DNA of 64,000 nt from Rostratula benghalensis (GCA_013399305.1 VXAI01000182.1:875197-939196); one strand, 5' to 3'. Numbered from the stretch's first letter, positions 1 through 13,400 are shown. Notes: generated from the letters alone by a model not told the origin. Program-made: numbers and translations.

Positions 1-154
1 TGTACTAAAATTCAAATACAGGCTCTTTCCACCTGTTTTAAGTTGAACTGGTTTCTCAACTAACGTAGAAAAAAACATACTTAATAGTACAAGTGAGGAC
101 TGAAGGGAGGCTGAGAGAGGCTGTGCAGCCCAAAGAAGGGAAGGCTTCTGTCAG

Positions 155-456
155 GGGAAAGGGAATCTTATCAATGTATATAAATACCTGAAGGGAGGGA
201 GCCGGGCTCTTTCCAGTGATGCTCAGCAACAGGACCAGAGGCAATGGGCACAAACCAGAACAGAGGAAGTTTCTCCTGAATGTCAGGAAACATTTTTTTT
301 TTTTTACTGTGAGGGTGACCAGGCAGTGGCCCAGGTCACCCAGGGAGGTTGGAGATGTTCGAGAACCACCTGGACTGGCAGTGTGTGGCCTTGCTTGATT
401 GGGGGCTTTCACCAGGTGGACCTCAGAAGTCCCTGCAAACATCAACCGGTCTGTAA
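155..456 (+). mobile_element. CR1 LINE 3' end
   Basis: Plus-orientation CR1 tail with AATGTATATAAATACCTGAA, GGGCACAAACCAGAACAGAG, ACTGTGAGGGTGACCAGGCA and CAACCGGTCTGTAACTC. It contains a T13 run from a local expansion. It lies in the intergenic region downstream of BNIP1. Confidence 0.88.
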
Positions 457-3400
457 CTCAGACACGCAGATAAACCAGGGAAACTGAGTAACAACAGTAG
501 AGCAACCTTCCACCCCTATTAAAAGGCCTAAGTTTTGAAGCAAGGTTCCTGTCCTCACCACCTACCCTCAGAAAGAGGATTACACCAATCTTTAAGCAAT
601 TAGGAAAAAAAAAAAAAAAGTAATTGGTGGGGAGTTTACCACAGCGCATCACGACCAACCCATGCTGTGGCTGCCACTCTGCTCCTCTGGCAGCACCAAG
701 TGCATTTGGTTGTGGTACCCAGCTCCTGCTGCCTCTTGGGAGACTCTTATCACACCTTTAAGGGACAGGAACAGCACACAGGCTCAGGCACCAATTACAG
801 GAAGGGCTCGGTGCACTTTGCAGCAATGCACAATCACAAAGGCACATCTCACTAAAATATTTGCTTAAGATTTCTCTACTTGTGGAATCACACCATTGCT
901 AATAGGAAAGCAAAGCAACATTAAGCTGATTTCCTCCCCCCACCCCCCACTTCCAAAGAAAAGCCCCACATATTTGCAGACAAGCATGCACATGCTCCCT
1001 GGATATTCTCAGCCCCCAAAGATTCCAGCCTGACTTGCCTGGCTTGCTCTGGACCACTCGGCATGTGATAGCAGCCGTGCACATTTGGCAGAGACATTTT
1101 TAGAAGCTTCCAAGCTATGAATTCACCCTTCCATTTCGGTAAAGCCAGTTATGTGGAAAGCATTTCAAAAGCAGAACTTCAGCTACACACTGCATTTCCC
1201 CTCAAATCTTAGGGGGAAGGGAAATTACACTCCTGCTTTCCCACAGAGAGTTATCCTGTAATATTTCTGTATTTGATGATGCTATCACTGATAACCAAAT
1301 AATTACAAGTCAAATCAAGTAAATCTTTTCAGCACAGTTACGCCACACGTTAAAATGATTTCCAGTTCTTTCCCTCAGATCCATGTTTTATTGCAATCAC
1401 TTAAAAAAGTGACTTTACTTGAAAACACACATCAAAGTAAATGCTTAGAAAACGGCCATCGTGCTGCACACTTCAGGGACCTACTGGGCAGATGCCCACA
1501 ATCCCAGTTACAGCAACACAGACACCCAGCAAGCAGCTGCTCCTGCCCACAGGCTTCCCATTGCGGCCACCTAGGAATGGAGACCAGGATCCCATCTGTA
1601 TCCACAGCCCCTTAACCACGTGCTGGCAACACAGCTAAATATCCAACAATGCTGTCAGGCTCCTGGCACGCCGAGGGCCAACTTCCAGTTATTCCCCCCT
1701 TTCCCACAGGTGCTCAGAAAAAGCAAACCAATCCCAGGATGCTGGAATCCATGGGCCTGACATGACTCTCACAAACCCACAAGCTCTTTGATAAATACCA
1801 TCTAAATCTGCTGAGGCACCAGAACTGCCCCATCCTCATCCCTGAGCAGCTCCAGCTGCACAGCAGAAAACCAATAGTCCTTTAAACAGCTCAGGTCCCT
1901 TTGCTGGGAGGACACAGGTAATTAACCACCACTCAGCTGATGAGAAGTTCATTAACCCACAGCTGTTTGATTGCTACCAGCTGCCTCTCTCCACCCCTGA
2001 ACTCCAGGGCAGGGAGATTTCAATCACTTTTTTAAGGTCATTGTAGTACCTTACTCCTTGTTTTAAAGGAGTGTTACACTTTGAAAGAAAAAGAATTTCA
2101 CTGCAAGTGACATTTTGTGACAATGAACCCCACTGTCAGCTTGCAGCAACTACATCTGATACCTGCTGCCTGGGGCAGAGGAATAGTCCAGGTAGCAACA
2201 GGAGCACTATTGCTGGTTTCCTCTCAAGTATGAACCCTCCAGCACAACTCTAAAGCTCCCCAAACACTTTCTGCATTCCTGGAGCTCCTGGTCTCAGGAG
2301 GGCTCCAGCCTTTGACCCCCAAATCACACCTGAGCCCAGAAGTACAGAGGGAGCAGAGGCCATCCTCTCTCACCATCCCTGGTGGGTCTGCTGCATTTGT
2401 CAGGGCAAACTTGAAGGGTGAAGCACCAAAGCAAACAGTACTTACTTTCAAATAAATTATCCTGATGCCAGCTTTTACCCTTTGAAACACAACCTTGGGC
2501 ATGTAGCAGAAGCAAGACCCTAAGACACACCATCCTGCATGACTCAAGCCCCATCCTCACACTCAGAGGTGGCCACAGAGACCAGCAGGCTGCCCAGAGG
2601 ACAGAAGATGCAAATAAAAATCCACCTATAGACACAAAAGAGCTGCACAGGCCCAACTTTCCACGCTCCCTGGACATCATTGTATCAGACAATGAAAAGC
2701 CAGACACAACCAAGTCTTCTTCCCATGGTACCATTTCTGCTCAATTATTCAAAATTAAGATATAAAGACCTACCTCCAAGGCCAGGAACAAAATCTGTAG
2801 GTGAAGACTAAGCCAGACACCACACTGCAGCCTGGAGAGAAGACGTTTGAGCACACCCTCTCAGCCACCCCCAGCTGTGGGTCATATGGGCTGATTGCAG
2901 CATCCCACCATGCCCAGGAGAGCTCCAAGGCACCTACCCCCAGCTCTGGCCCTGCTCCAGCACCCAGTCACCAAGCCAGGATGTCTATTGAGGGACCACC
3001 TAAGGTGGCCAGTCCCACATATTCAAGATGGTGCTTTGCCAAATTACCCTTCTTACCCCAAAAGAGAAATAACATTTATTTTGCTGTCTCAAGTGATTGT
3101 TTCTTTTCAGGTCTGTGGCCCATCAGGACCCTGGATGTTTCCTGGCTGCTCGTGGAAGGTTCAAGTACCAAGTGCTGCAGATTGACCAGTTGTGTCCAGG
3201 GAGGGTTTCTCCCCTTCTCTTCTACCAAAAGGCCCAGCTGTCCTTGATATTTTTTTTTTTCCAACTTATTTCCCTTGTCTCCAAGGGCTGTAAATTGACA
3301 ACTGGTTTATACAGAGCAGGTAGGTATATTTACAAAACAACCACATTATTTTTTTAATGAAATCCAGATGCAACAGAAAGTAAATGTCATAAGGAAGGTC

Positions 3401-5049
3401 TTTAAAAGTTACTTCTTGCCTTAGTGTTCCAGAAGGTCAAGGTCTGAAAGCTACAATTTCAGTAACCAAATGAAAACAGAGCAAAACATTAAGCAAGAGA
3501 CCTTTTATTGTCCACCAGATTGCTGGACTACAATCCCCATCCAAAAAAATCATCCCTTTAAAAATAAACTTTACTGAAATTCCCAGTGCTGTGAGAAAGC
3601 TGCTGCTTTTTTTTTTGTTTGTTTTTTTTTGTTTTCAGGTTAATCTGTGTTTTGATGGGAATGCGTTGCAAAGATAAACCCAGTGAAACATCCTGCAGAC
3701 TGTGGCCCAAACTTGCAAATTACACACAACACTCTCTTTGGTCAGCACTCTGCTCCTCAGAAGGCTTCTTTCAAAGCTTGGCTTTTATTATTATTATTAA
3801 AAAGCACACATGTTGATTGTGGGTCACCAATCTTTTTTAAGCTGAGTAATTTCTCCCTTGATCAGAACCAGAACGAGCACGCTGTATGTTTTTTTATTAT
3901 TCTGTGTCTCAGGAAAGGCTATCAGGAAGGCTGCACCACAACACCACAAACCAAGGACACAGAAAAAGCCACATCCATTCTGACTCGGGCCCCCAGGGCA
4001 GGACACAGCTCTGCAGGCCCATGCAGCAGTGCCCTCTGCGGGACGCACCGATCCCAGTTTCCAAATCCCTTGTTAGCACCTACCCCAGGAAGAACAGCCC
4101 AGGTATCAACTCTTCAGGCAGAGCCCCTGGTTTTGAACTCGATTACAAATTCCAGCTTCCCTTGTACATGCACTGTGTGTGCCACACAACCAACCTCTTC
4201 AACAGTCCCACACCTGGGGTGGTGTTACTGCAACCTACTGCCACCTCTGTGTTTAGCCAAGCTTGTAGCAGCTGCCAGAGAAAGCATCAATTGTGCCTGC
4301 TGATGAGATCTAGTAAATGAGTATTACCAGGTAACTGGCTGGTCACCTCTCCTCTCTAAATGGTCTACTCAGAACTAACTACAAAGGTAACCTAGCCTCC
4401 AATTTCACATAAACTTACATCATGCAATTTGCTTCGTCTCATATTTCTTAGGATACACAGTTTACTTCTAGCTACTAAATTAAGGCAGTATTTAACCAGA
4501 GAGTTTCCTAAACAGAATGTTGACTTCTCCAGGCAGCTCTGAAGAAGCAATGAAACAATTTCCAGAGGGGAAGGTGATACCAATTTTAAGAACATTCCAG
4601 TGCAGGTTACTTCAAGGTACTACATGAGGTGTGGCAGGTTGGTCTTTATATTACTAAGGCAAATCAACTCCCATCACTAAAGCACAAGAAGTAAAAGGTA
4701 GTAATTGTAAAAGATTTTACTAACTGAGAAAAGATACACCTTGGCAGTATTTTGCAAACATGAAATATTACGTGGAATTTTCTAAAGAAAAGGAGCCAAA
4801 GGGCTTTTGATTTCAACAGACTGGCAATGCAGTTCTCAAATACATTGTGTGAATTAAGAGTAACAAACGGGGCTCCCATTTCTGCTCTGTTCAGAGCCCT
4901 GCCAAGGCTGGAGGAACAGAGCCTGCACGTGTGCTACGCTCCCAGAACAATCCATAAGCAACCACTGCTGTTAAGAAGAATTTTTACACTGGAAGTTATT
5001 CAGGCTCTTTGAATCCATTCGACTTTGTTTTTTAAACAAAATTCAGTTT
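457..5049. other. Intergenic region downstream of BNIP1
   Basis: I see no gene here. Open frames of up to about 200 codons are AT/CA-rich and match nothing I know. In human the next gene on this side is NKX2-5, so distant heart enhancers could lie here, but nothing in the sequence shows one. An (ATT)n tract lies near 3786-3800. Confidence 0.5.
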
Positions 5050-5506
5050 ATGTGGACACAATAAATAGTTTATTAATGGAATGTAAGCAAGTTTTTCTCT
5101 TCCATCCTCCCTCTTACTCTCAGCACCTTACACACAGATATCAAAGCAGCTTCCAGTCCAAGCCAAGGAAAAAAGTTAATTTCAAGGCAAAATGAAGAAA
5201 GGTTGAAAATTAAGACAGGCACCTTTGAGTGTCCAGTTCCTCAAGTGTTTTTCTGGTTTCCCAAACCTACAGGCAAATGGGTGTTTCTTCTTCCCACACC
5301 TTGATCCACCTGCTTCTTCCCGACTCGTGCTCTTTTAAGCTCTTCTTGGGCAGGTCGCACGCTCCACAAGGACCACATGAAAGTCATGCCTGCTCGAATG
5401 CTCTTTCAGCTATTGCAATACCCTTTGTTGTTTTATGGAAAAGTCTTACCGTCATTAAGCCACCTCTTTCTGATCTTTTGTAATAGTTCAGCTGAAGTTT
5501 GGGATT
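5050..5506 (-). other. BNIP1: BNIP1 3' UTR with poly(A) signal
   Basis: The segment after the BNIP1 stop codon (5509-5507) is AT-rich and reads AATAAA on the minus strand at 5074-5069, followed by a GU-rich stretch (TTTATTGTGTCC). This predicts cleavage near 5050 and a 3' UTR of about 450 nt. The exact end is inferred. Confidence 0.6.
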
Positions 5507-8500
5507 TTACAAAAACGGGAAGAGTCTTTTCTTCAAAATATAGAGCACCGTGGCCAGGAATAAGGCAAGGGCGAGAAAGATCAGCAGCTTGTCCGTCAGT
5601 TCCCTGCGGTTGTACTTTGTTATGAGCTTTCTCCCCAGCTGAATTGTCCCAGACATGGACTTAAACTCTTCGTTTGCTTCCAGGATGGTGCGTGAAGAAT
5701 TGGCTGAAATTAAGGGGGGAAAGAAAATAAAATATCAGCTTGTTGCGCTTCAAAGATACATGACAAAGGACATAAGCATGCAGTATTTGGCAATCCATAA
5801 AGTTGCCTGTGAGATCCTTCTGGGTCAGAGTGACTTATGGGTAAGGCAAACACAGCCTGTGTTCTTGCAGGAGCTTTCACAGCTTAGTAGTCCTGATGTG
5901 CAAAGGAAAAATACAAAATAAAAGAAGAGCACTGAATGGCTTAAAGGCCCTATGTCCTCTTTGTGAATTTTTAGTTTTTAGGTTACCAGATCAAATCTGG
6001 TTGACATCTTTATTACTAAAATCAGTGCTAACTGAGAGCTCGCTGGAAGCAGAATGAAATAAGAATGGTGCTAGAACCACCAGTTAAGAGAAATAAATTA
6101 CCACCACTATCAGCATCAGTTCTAGCAGCAGCAGGACAGGTCAATTTTTGAATACTTGGATTGCACAAATGAAACTGTTCCCCCAGCCCAGAACAGTAAA
6201 TCAGTGGGACTCAGGTGGGGCTGCAGAAAGTGAAAAAGCAGCGTGCAGCAGTAAGAGATCCTTAATTATTCAGCTCAAACAATTTGAACAGTTTTTAATA
6301 GTTATTTTTAACAAACATAGTTCTTTTGGGTTTTTTCCCTAATAAAAAAGAGAAAATCAACCAGAGGAAATGCACGTTGATTGATCTCAACTAAAGACAG
6401 AATTTGAGAATATGCCAAGACAGCAAGGAGGAACATCTGTCCCCTTCAAATTCTCTTTCCTTGTGAGAAAACAAACAAGCAAACAAACACCCCAAACTCC
6501 TCAGCCTTCCTCCTTTCAAATTACTACATGAAAGCAAAAGCCCAGGAGTCCCCTTTTTCTTATGTTCCAGAATGCATGTCCTGTGCAACAGTGAATGCTG
6601 GTTTATCATTCTACACTGAAGTGATTGATTACAGAAAGGTCAAACTCCAAGCATGTCTGGTCACAAAAACAAGCATAATAGAAATATGTCTGTAATATTT
6701 TGCAAGCCATTACATCCCATCTTAAAGAGGCATTTTGATCAAAGTAGAAATAAAAAATGTGTTTCCCATCGTTAACGACAAAGCAGAGCTTCCCTGCTTC
6801 ACAGCTGCATTTATTCACTGCATACCAGGAAAAGACTTGCTCAGAAAAAAAGGGTATTCTAACCACTGATTCAGAATTTGCAGCTGGGTTTTCTAAATGA
6901 CCTTTGATATTTTTTCCCTTGATGAATTCCAAGTGCTATTCAGTCAGAATCAGGGTGGAAAAGGGGTCTGCCAAATTGTCTTTTTAATGAGAGAAGAAAC
7001 ATGCTACTTTTGCATGAACAAACCGCTAAGCTACCATCCTCAGATGGGGGCAGAAAACAAGGAGGGCAAAAGTTGTGTTATTTATCCTCATCTTTAGACT
7101 GTTCTCTCTTCTGCCCAAAAGCACAGCCAGTAAGAGGCCCAGGCAACACAGATCCAACTTGTAAACGCTTCATGAATCACCAGTTCTGACAGGTCACTTG
7201 ATTTATTGCCTTAGGAGTCTAAGCCAAAGAACTGGGTGAAATCTTGGTTTCACAGTCCCTGATGCACTGCTGACAGAGCAAGTGACCTTGGGTTCAGGTC
7301 ACTTGATCTCCTTGTCTCTTAGTCATCCCAGATGGAGACTGGGTGAAAACAGTGTTCCAGCCATACTAAGCTTCCCCTGTGTATGGGCTTGTACCTCTGC
7401 TTTCATTTTCTCTGCTATTGCCAAATTCAGGCCAGCACAGTAGCACAGAGAAACACCAAACGTGCTCTTAACACTCTGTGTCACTTTGCATGAAACTAAC
7501 CCAAAAGCTCCTCATCCTGCCCCCTTTCCTGTTCATAATAATGAGAAAGAAACTCCAACAACTCAACACAACATACATTATTCTTCTCTGGTTTTGCCCA
7601 ACTGTTAGAGGAGTTCTGCTGGGCAGTTCTTTAATTATCATCGTAGTACTTTCTCCTACAGCAAAGCAGGTTTCCCCTATGCTCCACAACATGTCAGTTT
7701 GCCTCTCCCCATCCTAATAAAATTGGCAAAACGTGCTTCAATCATCCAATCCATAGCCAAACACCCAAATAACACCAGTACCTAGGGTCTGCACGGTCTC
7801 CTCGCTCTGCTGGACTTGCTGCGACATCATCCTGCTAATGCTCATCAGACTCTCCGTGATGTTACTTGCACTCTCGGCCAGGCTTTCTTTTGTAGTCTTC
7901 CTGAAAAAGAAAGGGAAAGCAGGAAGGGATAAAATTACATCTTTGGGTACTGTGGGGAAAATGCTCTTGCCAGGGAGCTTAGAACAGAGCTTAACAGCAA
8001 ACATCCTTGCCAATATAAAAAAGACATGAATGGTTTTTACTACGTGAAAAATTGAGATTATCTTTACTAAACAGTAAAAAAAAATAATCCAAAAATATTG
8101 AAGTCATAAGCCAAAGCTACTGCTAGTGGCTCAGAATCTCACTGGGGCCCACATTTCACCAGTTATTCATCTATGACTATACAACTTCATGAGCTGGTCT
8201 GGAAGCACTGATAGAAACTACCACTTTTTTTTCCTGGGTATCCCATTTGTTGCTTCATGATACCAAATACAGCAACTTTTCAATACAGAAATTATGTAAG
8301 TTTACATCCAGCTCTGCACACGAAAACAGCTTGCATAATGAGCCATTAATTGTTTATAACCCTGTCTGGAATTAATGTAGAAGATGGTCAGAAAAACTGT
8401 GAAAGCTAATTTATCCCCTTTTTCACTTAGACATGCCAATGCCAAGGAAACCTGAAATTATCAAAATCCTTAACAGTTTAAACCTCCACAGAATGTAAAT

Positions 8501-9871
8501 GCAGTCATCAAATAAAAGCTTTGTTCCAGGTGAAATTAAGTAACTTGAAAACATTACATCGCTTCCATTTAGAACTAGTGAACACAGCACACACTGACAA
8601 AATCTCAGATCGCACAGTGGGATGGCCTAATACCTTTGTCTTAAGGAGTCTCTTCCATGCAGCAGTTGATCTTTCTCAGAATTGTCAATAGCAATTTTGC
8701 AAGCTAGATTTGCTTTTCTCCAAGCTGCTTGATTGCTGAAATAGCAAGAGCACAAGGCTGTAACAAGACAGTAACATATCTGAATCAAAACCAATCTTCA
8801 CAAAGCAATCACCACTGTAAATGAGCACCCCAGATACATAGGTGGACTTTATATTACACCACAGAATGACAATATGCTGTCCTGCCATTTCTTCTCCTAA
8901 GTCTATCATTTATGGAACAAGGGAAGAAGAAAACTGTCCCAGCTGTTAAATGACAGAATCCCACCAGCTGTCAAATGACAGACACTCAAGCCACCTACCT
9001 ACATGGTCAACTGCTCAAAGGAACAAACTATGTTCTGGGAATCGGGACAGGAAATAGGAAAGGAGAAGGGAGTCCTACTCTTTCCATCCCTGATTCTCTC
9101 TTGGTCTTGAGCAAGACAGCATCTTGTCAGCAACTGTATTTGCAAACAGGATCCAAAAGATGCTGTACGTAAGTCAAAGTACTTCTGGCTACAGCAAATC
9201 TGTAAACAGCACTGGCTGTCTGACCCACCTGAGCATTTGTTTCTTATGGTTTTCCACTTCCCGCAGTAAGGCCTGTTTCTCTGACTCTTTATCTTGCTCC
9301 TTCGCCATCTGTTCAAGCTCCTTTGGCGGAAAGCAGAAACACGAAAAACTGACCAACGACTGCTGCCACCTGCAACTCGCACACCCCACCGCCGGCCGGG
9401 GACTCACCCAACGGCAGATTGATCCGATAGCCCCGCACCCCGCTGATCCGACAGACCCGCACCCCGCAGCCGGGACTCCCCGCCGCCCCCACCCCGGGTA
9501 GCCCGAGGGCAGCACGGCCACCGTTGCGGCCCGCGGCCGGGAGCCTCACCTGGATGCGGCCGCGGAGGTGGTGGAACTTCTCCTTCACGGCGGCGTTGAG
9601 CTCCGTGAGGGCGCTGAGCGGCCCCGGGCAATCCCGAATGTCCTGGAAGACAACGGCCAGGTCAACGCGGCCCGCGGCCCGCGGCCGCCATCTCCCGGCC
9701 CAGCCCGGCCCGGCCCGGCCGTGGCTCTCCGCGGCCGCCCCGCAGCCCTGAGAAGGGGGCACCTGCCGCGGGGGCGGGCGGCGGTACCTGCACGGCCGCC
9801 TTGATCTCCAGGTCGAACTTGACGATTTCCTGGTGGCAAACCCGCACCGGCACTGAGGCGGCGGCCGCCAT
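5507..9871 (-). CDS. BNIP1: BNIP1 / SEC20, ER Qb-SNARE, complete six-exon CDS
   Basis: Coding exons, in order of transcription, are 9871-9788, 9642-9550, 9320-9229, 8735-8634, 7900-7782 and 5703-5507. All introns are GT-AG and the frame is continuous, giving 228 aa, the same length I recall for human BNIP1. The protein starts MAAAASVPVRVCHQEIVKFD and ends KKRLFPFL. A coiled-coil/SNARE region (about 130-200) precedes a single C-terminal membrane anchor at about 203-220 (LLIFLALALFLATVLYIL), as in a tail-anchored ER SNARE. A BH3-like segment lies at 110-124 (EKDQLLHGRDSLRQR). Family knowledge: BNIP1 is the Qb-SNARE of the syntaxin-18 complex for Golgi-to-ER retrograde fusion, binds alpha-SNAP, and can bind BCL2-type proteins. 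The start was chosen by homology, by its place inside a CpG island and by the preceding G-rich UTR. One oddity is Arg at position 118, where human has Gly. The neighbour CREBRF matches human 5q35.1. Identification is firm. Confidence 0.96.
5704..9228 (-). other. BNIP1 introns 3-5
   Basis: Intron 5 (5704-7781), intron 4 (7901-8633) and intron 3 (8736-9228) lie between recognised exons. They are AT-rich single-copy sequence without further exons or recognisable transposons. Intron 3 holds a 25-bp direct repeat at 8940-8982. Confidence 0.7.
8940..8982. repeat. 25-bp direct repeat with a CTGTCA/TGACAG palindrome
   Basis: CAGCTGT(T/C)AAATGACAGA occurs twice with a 25-bp period. The second copy forms CTGTCAAATGACAG (8968-8981), two facing TGACAG sites of the kind bound by MEIS/TGIF homeodomain proteins. 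It lies in BNIP1 intron 3. Confidence 0.6.
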
Positions 9872-10240
9872 CTTGGGAGGGGAGAGGCGGGAAGGCCGCG
9901 GCCCGGCGGGCGGGCGCCCCCTGCGGGCCCTGAGCACAGGGAAGGCGGCCGAGCCCCGGCCGTGCCCGGCTGAGGGCCCGGGCGCTGTGGCGAAGGGCAA
10001 GGGGCAGTTCGGTTCAACAAGGCGGCCAGCCGTATTCCCTCAGCCCAGCCAGGTCTCTGAGCCTCCGCAGCGGGGAGGACGGCGGGCGGGTGAGGAGGCT
10101 GGGGCGAGAGGCGCCTTCCGTGCCCCTTGGGAGGAGGCATTTCGGTCTTTTCCACGGACTCCTGCCGTGTCTTCCCTCCCCCAGCTCTCGGACCGCGCTG
10201 CGGGACAAAGCAGGCTTGGACAAAGCCCGCAGGTGTTAGA
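9380..10240 (-). promoter_or_regulatory. BNIP1: BNIP1 CpG-island promoter
   Basis: This is a strongly GC- and CpG-rich block around BNIP1 exons 1 and 2, in an otherwise AT-rich neighbourhood. It holds GC boxes and no TATA box at the expected place, as in housekeeping promoters. The start codon lies inside an AAGATGGCGGC motif (9874-9864 on the minus strand). The transcription start could not be fixed but should lie between 9875 and about 10000. Confidence 0.75.
9864..9874 (-). promoter_or_regulatory. YY1-type element on the BNIP1 start codon
   Basis: On the minus strand the sequence is AAGATGGCGGC, and its ATG is the BNIP1 initiator. This is the extended YY1 consensus, which is known to sit just downstream of start sites and often on the first codon of housekeeping genes. 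The match is exact; binding is inferred. Confidence 0.6.
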
Positions 10241-10484
10241 GGTGGAGACCCCCGTGGCCATGGCAGAGGACCTGGGGGTGGGCTGCAGCCCAGCTCCTCC
10301 TGATGGCCCCACCATGCAGATCCATCAAACTTTCCCCAGGCGAGGGGGAAAATAAGTTTATTTCTTACCTAGCCATGATCCCTTCCAAAAGAAAGCCACT
10401 GTCAGTACCAGGAGACTGAAGGGATTTACTTTGAGAGAGCCCACACCATTCGCTACCATTCCACACAGACAGTAACTCCAAATG

Positions 10485-13400
10485 GTATTTCCTCCACAAT
10501 TTTTATTTTAAATTACAAAGGATGTTGCATACATTGATGAGTTTGTATCTGAATAGAAGTGCGAGGGATCAAGGGTGACAGAGTAAACAAAGTCAATAGT
10601 TTAATTGTGCCTCTTTTCAAAAAAATAAAAACTGCACAACTATTAACCAACATTAAACATTGCAACTCTTAACAGATCATGCTTTTAACAAGGTAAATTT
10701 ATTTTTTAACAGAGACAAGACTTTCAGTAAGTTTTTCTGAGCTCCAGTTGGAAGTTGATTATAGAATATCAAGGACAGCATTACACTCATGACCCCAAGC
10801 ATAGGCAGAACAGAATGCCATGTTTTGTTTAAAATGCTTTTGTTTGGTTTTTTTTTTTTTTTTGCTTGTCAACCACCAATGTCCACATGTGCCATCAGCC
10901 TTAAGAGTTCACTCAACCACAAATACTGAGCAGTAAGTTTTACTCGGACAAAATGTTCTGGGAGCACAGATGACTCAAATCAGAAAGCGTGAATAACCAC
11001 CAGTATAAGAAAGATTAATAAAACTAAGTGGTACCACTAGTTTCTGGTGCTTAATCAGGAAATTTTGATAGGGTGGAGTGTGCTTTTGCCAATACCAAAT
11101 CCGATCCAGAAGTTTTCCTTACAGTAGCCAGGTAACTCACCCAAATTTGATTTACACAGATACCTGACTACAAAATATTCGTTCACTCAAGAAAAACTCT
11201 GAAATCTCACGTTACCTAAAAAGTTTGGAGTTGTTTTTTTTTTTTTTTTAATTGAAATAACCCAGAAAAGCGTGGCTTAAAATAGCTCTGTCTCCACTTT
11301 TAGCTCCGCAGCTCGTTAGAAAGACAATATAAATGCATAGTCAGTATTTGCTCTTGTGGAAGGAAGTTCATGAATGTCCAAGAGGCTGAGGATTATAATT
11401 CAGTGAGCACACACTTTATCACACTGAAAGCCTTGGGGGAAAACAACATGGCATATTAGAAATGTAAGTTGTAGAAAGATAGAGACATTTTTGTGTGCTG
11501 CAAAGAAGATATAACCTAAAAGTGCCATCTTTCATTAATGACATTTAAGAATCCCAATTTCTATTAGGAGATTATAATAAAGAGTGGTGTTTTCTCAACA
11601 TACTAATGCCCTTAATACAGTTACAAGAAGAATCAGTCACTGAAGCAGTAACTGTTTGAAATGTACTTCAAACGATCCCTGGGGTAAACAAAATAAACCT
11701 CAGCTGTGTGCAAGGCTGTGTCAACGAGCCAAGACCACATCTAGCAGCACACTTAACCAGATGATTCCAACTGAAGCCTCCAACTTAAAATAAAATCATG
11801 ATTAGATGCACTCTTGAAATTCAGGTCTCAAGGCCAAATACAGACCCTAACATTCACTGTACATAATTGGGTTATGCCTCAACAGAACTTCAGGAAGACT
11901 AGCAAGCATGTTTGAGGAACAGGATTGCATTTGCTATTTCTGCTGAAGGCAACTTGTATACAACCCTTTGAAATTCTCCTGGATAAAGCCTTTTAGCGCT
12001 TTAAAAAAATAGCTATGATTAAATGATTTACGGAAAAGAAAAGCACATCCAGTATTTATATTTTGTGAGTAAGCTGACTGTTTTATTAACGAAGGCAAAT
12101 ATCAGATAAATATTTGGGGGGTAATTTTTAAAAAATAAAAACTGACACCAGTGTATTTCACGAGTGTCTGGTTGCTTTTAGGTTAGTTAAAAGACTCTTC
12201 ATCTGGTTTAGGTTTGGAGTTTTTTTTTTTTTTTGCATGGGTTGTTTTTTTTAATAAACAACCCACCTTTTTCCTGGCCCTCTTAGTAAGAAAAAAAGTC
12301 TATCTATAAAGAATTAGGAACTGAACACAGCTGAGCCTGATTCTCACATCAGCTTTACAGCAATGCAACTTCATTAAATCACAATGATTTCAACTGGTAT
12401 GATAAGAAAATCCAGCCCATCCACACGTAAACATAGCTTTAGTAGTAAGTCTCTCTCATCCAAAAAAAAAGTACTCACCAAGTATCAGTAAATGTGTTCA
12501 ATAAACCATAAAAGGAAGCTTTAGCAAAAGGGGTTTAGGGCTAAAAAACACCCTTCATGAGCACCCCTACATTTTGCAAGGCCATTCAAAAACTGGTCTT
12601 CCACATAAATACAAAAGGACAACTACTGGGAGAAACTGAAATCAGATCTATCCAGACTTATCTTGAGAATGCTTCTACCAGTTCTGATTCAATTTCAGAT
12701 GGGTTAGGTTTGAAGAGTTCAGAGGGAACGAGAAACAGTTAGTTCTAGATGTACAAGTAAGGCACAATATAAAGCCACATCATCATCTGTCATGAAGGAA
12801 GTAGGAAAGGACAAGAATCATACATGGTACAGCAGAACAAGCAGTCCATCAATTCAAAGTGTGGCACCTAAGTTCAGACTGACGAGATCTCAACAAGAGC
12901 AGTTATGACAGCATGCTTTTAATATGGAAACAAATTCTAGAGAATCCAGTGTATCAGAAAAAGGAAGAGCTTTCGTTTGGATTAAATCAAAAATGTATAA
13001 TTGTTTTTGGATATAGGATTAAAAGTGAATATTCACAATGCCTACACTCAAAAACAAACAAAAAAACCCAGGACTTCATTAAGATCCACATACCATGTAT
13101 GAACACTGAAAATCTTTAGAAAATGGGCTTCTCTAAAGATCATCCAAAAATGCATGCCACAATTGCCAAAAAACAGAACATGTACATTTGTTGGTTTTTA
13201 TACCCTTATAAGATTTTTGTTTGTGATAAGTATACACTAAATGTATATATTTTAATGACACTAGAGGAAGCAGATTGTTACTGGCATTAAAGTACAACCA
13301 TTTCTAGACGGTTTAAATGCCACAGAGTCCCCTGGTTAAAATGTAAAGCTGCACAGCTTGCCTATGTCACCTTTATGATAAAGTTAAACCAGCAAAAGGT

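Noticed and set aside
3683..4303. 206-codon plus-strand open frame
   Set aside because: It has no recognisable domain, a biased Ser/Thr/Pro composition and no splice or promoter context, and is likely chance.
9313..10155. 280-codon minus-strand frame over BNIP1 exons 1-3
   Set aside because: It reads through real introns of BNIP1. Only the exon 2 piece is in the BNIP1 frame; the remainder is GC-rich noise.
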